From: Xiphophorus maculatus
Taxonomy: Eukaryota > Chordata > Actinopteri > Cyprinodontiformes > Poeciliidae
Assembly (NCBI RefSeq): GCF_002775205.1
Contig: NC_036450.1
Coordinates: 18,309,479 to 18,373,478 of the forward strand
Direction: 5' to 3'
Length of the DNA: 64,000 bases
Shown: positions 55,871 through 64,000 of the stretch, piece after piece
Layout of the letters: each line of letters begins with the position of its first letter
How positions within the stretch are numbered: position 1 is the stretch's first letter
The notes under the pieces: generated by a model
What the model saw: only the letters and a program-made list of their open reading frames with translations
Told to the model about the DNA's origin: nothing
Database searches by the model: none
Program-made: the position numbers and the translations under genes

Positions 55871-57399
55871 GCGGCTGAGCTCCTTTTGACCTCCTTTCTG
55901 TCAGCACTTTCTTGTGTTAAACTGTGAGGACAACTTTCAGAATCCCCTCCCTCCTAACACCCCCGGCCTCCAGTTGTCCATCCTGTTTTCATGTCAGAAG
56001 TCACGCCAATAAATGACCCCACTCTGAGTAGAATGCGATATCCTTTAGACATAAAGGCTGTGAGACACGCCAAGAATGTAATGGTAAAAGCCAATGGGCA
56101 CGGGCATGCTGACATGGCTTCACAAAAAGTAGCCTTGAAGCTTAATATGACATTTGTTGTGGATTGATGCAGCATTAAACTGAATTGTGTGGCATGTTTT
56201 GGTGTATCCTGTTCTGGTGCATGGTTATCATGCAGATTTCTGCCCAGGTCCTTCTTGAAAAATGACATCTGGATCTCCACAGGGTTTTTAAATAAAAAAA
56301 ATAGAAGTAGAACCATAACATGTCATGAAGTGAAAGGTAAATTACAGAGTACATACATGAGCAGAAGACATGAGCAACAAAAAATCCTCACAATCAGGTT
56401 ATTGCTCAACCAAAGAAACTCACAATGCATGGTGATGCATTGTCCTTGTTGAACTGCTTGCAGAGAGGCACAGCAGTTCTGTTATGGTACTCAGCAATCT
56501 GAAAACAATCCAGTGAAGCCCCACCAAATTTCCTGCAGAGTGACAACAGGGTCTGGGGACAAACTACAATAGAAATCTGATTCCTGTTTTTGTTACACAG
56601 ACACATAGAAAAAACAGAAACTTAATGGGTTTTAACTTTTCACTCTAATTCCACAACAATGACTTTTGATATAGCCTAAGATAGCTCTATATCCATGTAA
56701 GACTTACAGTGTCCAAGTCTACAGTATGCAAGCCTTTGTGAACAAAAACTGACAATTCATCATGACGTTTTTCTTGACAAATGCAGCATGAGTTTATTTA
56801 AAATCCAAAAATCATGGTCTACTACAGCAGAAGAGGCCATATATGTACAGAGTGTGCCAGCGTTAACAAAATTCAGAGGAAACAAGTGTGTGCAAGCAAC
56901 CGTTATTGCTTCATTCTCATATCTCCAATATTTTCCTCACTTCTTATTTTTGTTTCTGGTTATAAGGGATGATCTGAGACACCAGAAGCAGTCGTTTCAG
57001 TGTATAATCATTGCGTTTGTTGACAATCTATTAAAAAAAAGTTACTTTTTGTTGGAAAGGCAAATCTATTCAATCTTGAAGTGCATTTGTTGCTTTGTTG
57101 AATTTTTACTTATAACTGTACCCTCCAGCCCTAGTTCGAGGACTAAATCCGTCAAAATAACTTTTGTGGGCTACTGACTTTAGCACAATTGGGGGTATCC
57201 CATGTCTCACTCAGGGACATTGGCAACAGATAAGACAATGTAAAAGGGGTACATTGAAATAATAATAAAAATACTATCTATTTTCATTTGCATTCTTTTT
57301 AGCATACCCTTCTCAATGAGCAATGGGAAAACACTTATTGGCATTACACCAGTTAAACCCTTCTTATAATTGCCTATAATGTTTCTCTTCATTTTTGAT

Positions 57400-57490
57400 G
57401 AAGAGCTCCAAGTCTTTGAGATCGGAAGGCCTCCTTGCCATCACCCTAATCTTTAACTCCCTCCACAGACTCTTTGCCGAGTCTGGACTT
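57400..57490 (-). mobile_element. Tc1-like fragment
   Basis: GAGATCGGAAGGCCTCCTTG, CCATCACCCTAATCTTTAAC and TCCCTCCACAG are, from memory, an internal antisense block of a common teleost Tc1-like family. The neighbouring sequence has lost similarity. Confidence 0.6.
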
Positions 57491-57919
57491 GGGAAAAGTG
57501 TTATGAATGTAACTTCTAGACAGAACAAACCTGTTGGTAAAATTAAACTGCTACTTTAAATCTAAATTTGCATAGAGTGTTATTATTTTTGGGATTGACT
57601 ACATAATAAAATTGATGGAAAAGGAGTTTACTGTCTTAATGTGGCTTGAGGTAATTTGTGGAAACATTGCTTTCTCATTGTTCTCTCATTATTCTTTCCT
57701 CCAAGGTCCATTATTTTTGTGGTAAACTCTTTTTTGATGATTAAGCCATTGCTGACATTATTATTTTTTATTGATTTTGTTTTTCTCTTAGATATAAAAC
57801 ACTCCTTGGCCCATCTCCCATATCTTTTGCCATGTTTCTCTCCAGGGAGGAATCACTAACCAAGCTACCTGCTGCAATTAACTTTGTGTACTCTTTGTTT
57901 TTCTTCTCCCATAGGGAGT

Positions 57920-58235
57920 GACCCAGAGCCCATTCCTCTGGCATTTTTTCTGTCTGCTTCTTGTCCTTTCAACCTCAGTCCATTCCTAGAAGACTGCAGG
58001 TCACAGTGAGCCTGGCTCTCTTGCAGGTTTCCTCTTGTTCAAAGGAAGTGGTTCCTCTCCAGTGTCGCCACATGCTTGGTACAAACTCAATCTTGTTGGC
58101 TGGGTTTCCTTTAATAGATACATTTTTAAGTAATTGTCACAATAGGATCAGCTAGATGTTACTCTAATGTGCTATATTTAGAACTGAATCTGAGTGTATG
58201 ATTACATAATACTGGACTGATGTGACTTTAATTAT
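57920..58235. repeat. Degraded interspersed repeat
   Basis: CTTGCAGGTTTCCTCTTGTT, then GTGGTTCCTCTCCAGTGTCG and CCACATGCTTGGTACA, resemble an abundant fish repeat whose consensus carries GGGAGTTTTTCCT and CACTGTCGCC. The copy is old, and its family and ends are uncertain. Confidence 0.5.
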
Positions 58236-60059
58236 TAGTGAAGGAGATTCTATATAACATGAAATGAATTTGACCCGTTTGTCCTGTATTATAAATTGCA
58301 GCTACATGAATGAACTGATCAGAACTGAATAGACCAGCCAAACACAACAGGCTATCAACTTGGAGTGGGCTTTTACTGCATGAATGTTTTAGTAGATAAT
58401 TGTTAGCATCGAGGATGACTAAGCCATTGTTTCCCATCATGCTGTTCAATAATTCTACACAATTAATTTTTGTTGGCTCAAAGACTGATGATGCAACTTT
58501 GTAAAAGTAATATAAAATAAAACAAAAAGGTGCAGTGGTTAAAAGACATACAGGTTTATGAGATTGTTTCAACAATCACTAGAATACCTGCCCATCACAA
58601 TTGTATTTTAGTTTTATTCACTTTAGATTCAGATGCTAATGTTATTTTATGCCTATTATTATTACCGTTCTTTTATGTTGCATGTGTCCAAACCTACATG
58701 ATATTATGATATTTTCGTGTCCCATGACTGTTTGACGGTGATGAAATTAAGCGTCACTGTAGTGGCTGGAAGCGACCCCACTGTGTCTGTGACAGAGACA
58801 GAGGATCAGTTTTTGGGGTGTAACTGAAACCTCCCTGTTGTTGACGGAGTCAGAGGTTCCTGACCTTGTGTTGTGAAGTAAAGCTCAAGTCCTGTCTAAC
58901 ATGCAGGGAGAGGAGATGGAATGGATCTCTAATTGATGCCCTCATATGTCAGACTATTGTTTTCCTTCACCCAAAGGGTGAAACCTGGGTCACTTTGAAG
59001 ATACTCATATGATCCTATTTGGGTGTCAGAGCATCAGTTGGACACAAAGACGATGCGAGCAAGACAAGAACACGAACATTTCTGGCTGGGACTCAAATTT
59101 AGATCCTTTTTGCTGCAGCAAATAGTGCTAACAACTGCATAAAAGGTCAACTTGTACAAATAAAAATATCAAAGCTAAGTATTTATGAAGCCTCCCTCCC
59201 TTCAGTCTAACCGCTAAATGAAATTACATGTGACTGAATGCCTTCAGGAATCATCCAGACAGTAAAAAGATTCCATGCGTAATTTAATCTCAGTGTATAT
59301 GCACCTAGTTAAAATTCTATTATATGAAAAATAGAAAAAGTATGGAGTACTACTCTGGAGGAGCGGCAGAGATCAATTATGTGCTCCGTAAGTTATTAAT
59401 TGAAGAAATATGTTACTGAACCAAAGCTATGAGAATTGCCTTTTAAATTTGACCAAGAATGAAAAAGAAAATCATGTATCAAAAACATATTGAGTATTTG
59501 AGTTTTGGTTTTCATTTCTTTGTATATTTATCATGTTGTTTGTTCATATCAGCTTCTATCTTGCCATCCGTATTCACTCTCTTAGTTTGCTCTTGCATTT
59601 TGTTCATTGTGATTTTTCTTATATTAGTGTTTCTCCATTTGATTATTGTTTATGTTCCCCTCAGCTTATCTCATGTTCATTAGTCTCCTTCCCTCAACTT
59701 GCCTGTTGAGCCTCCTCTCACAGCTGCAACCCGTTCCAAATCGCTCATCTGTCACGTCTGGTAATCAAGCTCCTCATTATTAGAGTGCCTCACTTTCTGT
59801 CACTCACTGCTGGCTTTTTCTATTGGCCACTCAGTGGGTTCCCGAGATTCTGCCCATTCTCCAAAGTTTCATCCTCTGTTTTCCTCTGGCGTTTTGTGAC
59901 TCTCCATATTTGTGGTCTTTTTTTTTTCATTAAAAACTTGTCCTTGCCCCAAGTGATCTCTGAGCCTGGATCCTTCACAAAAACTGAACCAGGAAAGTAG
60001 GGGACCAAATAAACATATGGAAGAAGATGTTTCAATCATACAAAACAACAAAAGCACAC
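58236..60059. other. Intergenic, no gene seen
   Basis: No recognisable protein or RNA gene. The open frames are short and low in complexity. Confidence 0.5.
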
Positions 60060-60600
60060 ATAAAATACTACATGTGGGAGAAAATTAAGAGTACACCTAG
60101 AACTCATCGTCCTAATGGGGGCATCATACTGTGGAGATGGTTTTCTTAAGTAGGAACAGGAAAACTGAACAATTTTGGTCATAATGAAGCTACTGGACGG
60201 TGACATAAAGCACATAAATGCTGCAAAATACTTGACTGGAGTGAACCTTCACCTTCAAGCAGGACAACAACCCAAAATATATAGCCAGAGCTTCATAGGA
60301 TAACACATTCATTCCAACACTTTCTTGTTGGAATGGCCTGTCCAGACCTAAATACAACTGAGAAGTATTTTTAATTGAAGTTGAATTCTAAAATCTTGCA
60401 GCTTGTTGAAATGGTTGATGGCAGAGAACTAATTCCATGCTTCTCTGGGTTTGTTTTGCAAAACATTTAGTCAACCATGTATCCGTTTCCTTCTACACAT
60501 GCATGACTGTGTTTAGAGTATCACATAAAGTCTTATTAAAACACTTTCACATTTGTGGTTGGAATGTTACATTGTGTAAAATTAAAAGAAGGAAATAAAC
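60060..60600 (+). mobile_element. Decayed Tc1-like transposon, 3' half
   Basis: GGGGGCATCATACTGTGGAG, then AGCAGGACAACAACCCAAAA and CCAGACCTAAATACAACTGA, follow the order of the Tc1 transposase coding segment (GSIMLWG, QDNDPKH, PDLNPIE). The right side ends in a worn terminal repeat (TTGTGGTTGGAATGTTACAT). Stops are frequent. Confidence 0.7.
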
Positions 60601-61440
60601 TCTTCTGCATAGAGCTGCCTTTCAAAATGACTGAGGAATTATTTCCCATCTAAGAAAGTTCATAAAAGATGTCAAAACCCCCCCCAAAAAAGACCAGACA
60701 GTGAACACAAAAGAGGAACAAACATTTAGGCACAACATGATTTCCATTTGCTCATCTCCATCTGGTTAGTGTCAGAGCTTTGAACAAAGTCAAAAGCTGT
60801 TCTCATCAAAGAGCAATCAGAACGGATGGATCTGCTTTCTGTCACTCTGAGCCGCCACACGACTTACTTCTTTCCCTGGAGTTCATCCTTCGGTGGTATT
60901 ACAAAGTCACTACTATAAGGAGCACGTTGTGGTTAAAGCAAAGGGAACTCTACATTGCTGCAGAATGTGAAGCTTGTCTTGCAGCTCTCTTGAAGTGCCA
61001 TTAGTAATTGTTGAAGATTAACCACATAAAAGTAAAAGCCACTTGTACAGTCAGTCTCTGCAGCCGCACAAAACCAACGTATCCTTATATAGTGAAAGTT
61101 TCTCTCCAAAAACTAGCAGCTGCTTTCCAGCATTTTTGTTTACTGTATGTGGTTTATTACTCAGCTGGCAAAACATCTGCAGAAATAAGTGGAAAAACTC
61201 TTATTTAAATGTATGCGACAACTGATAGCACATTGCAAACTGGAATAGTTAAACTTCAGGAATTTTAAATAAAACAAGAAATTTGCCACTATACAAAATT
61301 CTTACCATAAAACTGATTTTAGGCAAATGAGACTTGATGTAGCAAATATGTGCTCTAACTCTCTCCAGATTATGCAACAGTGATTTTTTTTGTTCCCCAA
61401 CAAAAACAGCAAAAAAAGAAAAAAAAAATTCTTTCAAAAC

Positions 61441-61658
61441 GAAAACTTTAAAACTCAGGAGGTGAAAGCGTTCTCTAACTTAAACCAACTCTTAAAAGCA
61501 AAAGCAAATATGAACAATTCCAGCACAAAATGACACAAGTTTAACTTTGTCACACATTCCAAATTGATTTTTAAAAAATCTGTTATATCTTATATAACAT
61601 TTAAAGATGTTTTTATTTTATTTCATTTTAAGTGCATTTATCATGATATCTTCTGCTT
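61441..61658. repeat. Direct duplication, copy B (pairs with 55643-55870)
   Basis: About 218 bp in the same orientation as copy A, 5.8 kb downstream of it. Differences are almost all length changes in homopolymers and TTTTA repeats, which suggests a recent event or an active family. Copy B is bordered on the left by an A-rich run and on the right by Tc1-like sequence. Confidence 0.9.
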
Positions 61659-61704
61659 CTAGAATACTGATATTTGTACTCATCGTGAGAAATAAACGGT
61701 CAAG

Positions 61705-61890
61705 TTCAGGTAGACTGGATGGAGAGCCTCTGTAAATTTACATTTTTCAACTTCTCCCACTTAATTTTCTGCTGAAGAACAGGGACCCCACAGCATAAAG
61801 TTGCCATCATCTTCTTTTAAACGGTATTTTGTGGTGCTAGTTTTCCGCCACTCAACGTTTTGTGAGCCAAAACGTTTTGCTTAGTCATAT
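61705..61890 (-). mobile_element. Internally deleted Tc1-like fragment
   Basis: CTGGATGGAGAGCCTCTGTA, GAACAGGGACCCCACAGCAT and GTTTTCCGCCACTCAACGTT occur in the antisense order of a common teleost Tc1-like element. Parts between them are missing. Confidence 0.65.
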
Positions 61891-64000
61891 TTGCTGTTTC
61901 CCTTAATCTCATTTCCATCAAGGAGTCAAAGTTACTTTGCATCTCTCAGCCCTGCCACTCAGTTTAGGAAAACAATAATGTTTTGGTGAGTTTGCAGTTG
62001 TGCAGTACTCTTTCTGTTTTCAAACAAATAAAAAAAAATACGTGGACTATTGTATTTAAGTACCTAACCCTGCTTCAAACCTTTCAACAATCTCGCCTGT
62101 CTGCTGGGTTTTTCTTTGTCTTTGTGATGCTTGCTCACTAATGTTCTAAACCTCCGAAAACATCAGGATTAGAGAAAAATAGTAAAGACGGTGCAATATT
62201 TATGACTAGGATATATTTTTATAATTTTTATTTTTTAATTGCAAAACAAAGTAGCATTTTTTTTGCACTTCTTTGTGTTGGTCGATTGCTTAAACCCCTA
62301 AAATTATATTTCAATTCTCGGTTATTCTATGACAAATTATGTAAAACTTTAAAGAACTTCAATGCTTTTGGAAGGAAATCTGTTTTTCCACAACTTTGTT
62401 TGACATCAACTACTAAGCTTCTCCTTTAAGGGGAAAAATGTGTGAAGATACGCAGCTAAACATGCTTTGATCCGTTCTGCATCAGACCCAAATACAGTGA
62501 ATACCAAACATAGCATATATTTACTGTGAGCTGTCACTAACGGCGCAACACTGTCCTCCTGTATACATTACAGAATCCTCAGATCATCTCTGTATATGGG
62601 CTTCTACTGAAACAGAAGCATTGTCGCTGCAAGACGTTTGTTTAACATCAGTGATTTAATGTCGTGGGCAAACCAGGCCAATTTTCTTCACTTAAAGCGA
62701 TTAACTTCATCTGAGAAGTGCAGCTTTTTGCACAGCAAAGTGGAAGCGAGAAAAGAGACTGTCTGTGGCATGATGGCACTATATAAACATCCTTGAATCT
62801 TTTCTATTTAAAGAATTCAGAGCTGAAATTGAAAGACGAAACTTTAGAGCCCTGTATCTGTTCAGTCTTAATGCTCTCTTCCTGTCTCAGTGCATAGAGG
62901 ATGTTAAAGAGATAGGGAGACGAAAAACACATTAGCATAGACTCCCACTGCTAATAGAGGCACGCAGCACGTCAAAAATGAAAGGCAGGGCAGCAAGGGG
63001 AGGAGGATACTGTGTAGGTGTTCAAAATGAAAACATCGATTACGATTAAGACGCTTTCTACGCTTTGTTACCAGAAGGGTAAATCAAACCAGTAAGCCGA
63101 GCCACGTAAGAGGATGAGGAAAGGGTGGGTGGATGCTTGGGGATGGGCTATTTTGTGCAATGAAGCTAATCAGAGTCTTCCTGCGTCTCACTCAGGGATG
63201 TCTGTGGGGGCTGAAGACAGGAAAGACTCCTGTAAACTGTCTCATTTGTTGGGTGTTCCTGAGGTCCCGTCTCGAGCAGATGTGCTTCTTTGTTTACACT
63301 AAAAGCGAGCACATGCTGTGCTTGATATGTACACCTGATGCGTCATTTTTACATATCCATCTGTTTTGCTTTTCTGGAAATAAAGGTTACATTGCGTAGA
63401 TGGGGAATTGTTATTTTTTGCTTTCCACGTTGCATGTTCCTCCAGCCAGAGCATCTTCTTCTTCATATTTGCTGAAGATCATAATATTTAGACACAGACA
63501 TGGAGATGGGTGACTCTCTTGATATTCATAAAAGAGAGACAAGAGTGAAGGTGTGAATGAATATATGCTGTGTGCTTGAAAGCTATGTATGGGCTATTTT
63601 GAGATTCTCTCTGTATGATAGCAACGAGTGAGGACATTTCAATGTTGTGGTGTTTGTCACAAAACTTTGAACAAAAATATTCAAAATAAACTTTGATTTT
63701 ATTCAAAACAAGAAATAAACACATATTCCTACATGCTACTAGAATACTGTTAAATATCCTTATGTAATGTTTCTTGTTTAGATTTTAATATATCAATGAA
63801 AGCAAAGTTTTAAAAAAATGACATATATTCATGGCTCAGAGTATTAAATGACAGAATCTGTGAAGTGCATGACTGCAAGTTGTTCTACTGAGAGCTCCCA
63901 CCTGAGCTGCATCTGATTTAATGTCACCACAGTCCTCTTAACGTCATAATGTGTTAGTTTGTTTTCTTAAAACACCAATAAAATACTTTGAGGTTGTTCT
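61891..64000. other. Intergenic, no gene seen
   Basis: The part 62680-63380 is of higher complexity and somewhat richer in GC than the flanking AT-rich DNA and has no repeat signature, so it may be conserved non-coding sequence. No coding exon could be supported. Confidence 0.4.

Overview
This is animal nuclear DNA, almost certainly from a teleost fish. It is AT-rich and intron-rich with GT-AG splice sites. The five protein-coding genes are vertebrate orthologues, and the spacers hold decayed Tc1-like elements, hAT copies, a CACTA-like element and other repeats typical of ray-finned fish. There is no sign of bacterial or organellar sequence. The species cannot be told from the sequence alone.

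Layout. (1) 1-5150, minus: the first 11 coding exons of mtrex (MTR4/SKIV2L2, the nuclear exosome helicase); the rest lies beyond the left edge. (2) 5151-5361: a 211-bp head-to-head spacer, apparently a bidirectional promoter. (3) 5362-15744, plus: complete dhx29 (28 coding exons, 1375 aa), a DEAH-box helicase of translation initiation. (4) 18054-25293, minus: complete pstpip2 (14 coding exons, 336 aa), an F-BAR adaptor, tail-to-tail with dhx29. (5) 25294-30654: a spacer with a fragmentary copy of pstpip2 exon 1, a hAT-type element with a clear 8-bp target duplication, Tc1 remnants and perfect hairpins. (6) 30655-30915, plus: tiny two-exon pmaip1 (Noxa, 49 aa), a BH3-only apoptosis gene. (7) 35906-40791, minus: complete golph3 (5 coding exons, 294 aa), the Golgi PI4P effector. 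(8) 41000-64000: about 23 kb in which I find no cellular gene. It holds a ~30-bp minisatellite, a Tc1 fossil, a 3.7-kb CACTA-like transposon with remnants of two proteins, a 129-bp tandem repeat next to a probable solo LTR, a 220-bp direct duplication and further Tc1 pieces.

The genes do not form one pathway. mtrex and dhx29 are both RNA helicases behind a shared promoter (RNA surveillance and 43S scanning). golph3, pstpip2 and pmaip1 act in Golgi trafficking, membrane/actin shaping and mitochondrial apoptosis. From memory of the human map, mtrex, dhx29 and golph3 correspond to chromosome 5 genes and pstpip2 and pmaip1 to chromosome 18 genes, so this fish segment interleaves two human regions.

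I found no convincing new biological system. The best leads are the CACTA-like element, the duplicated pstpip2 first exon, a scatter of perfect short-loop hairpins that look like template-switch scars, and the shared helicase promoter. Splice junctions were read by eye from homology, phase and GT/AG; family assignments rest on remembered protein and repeat sequences, not on a search.
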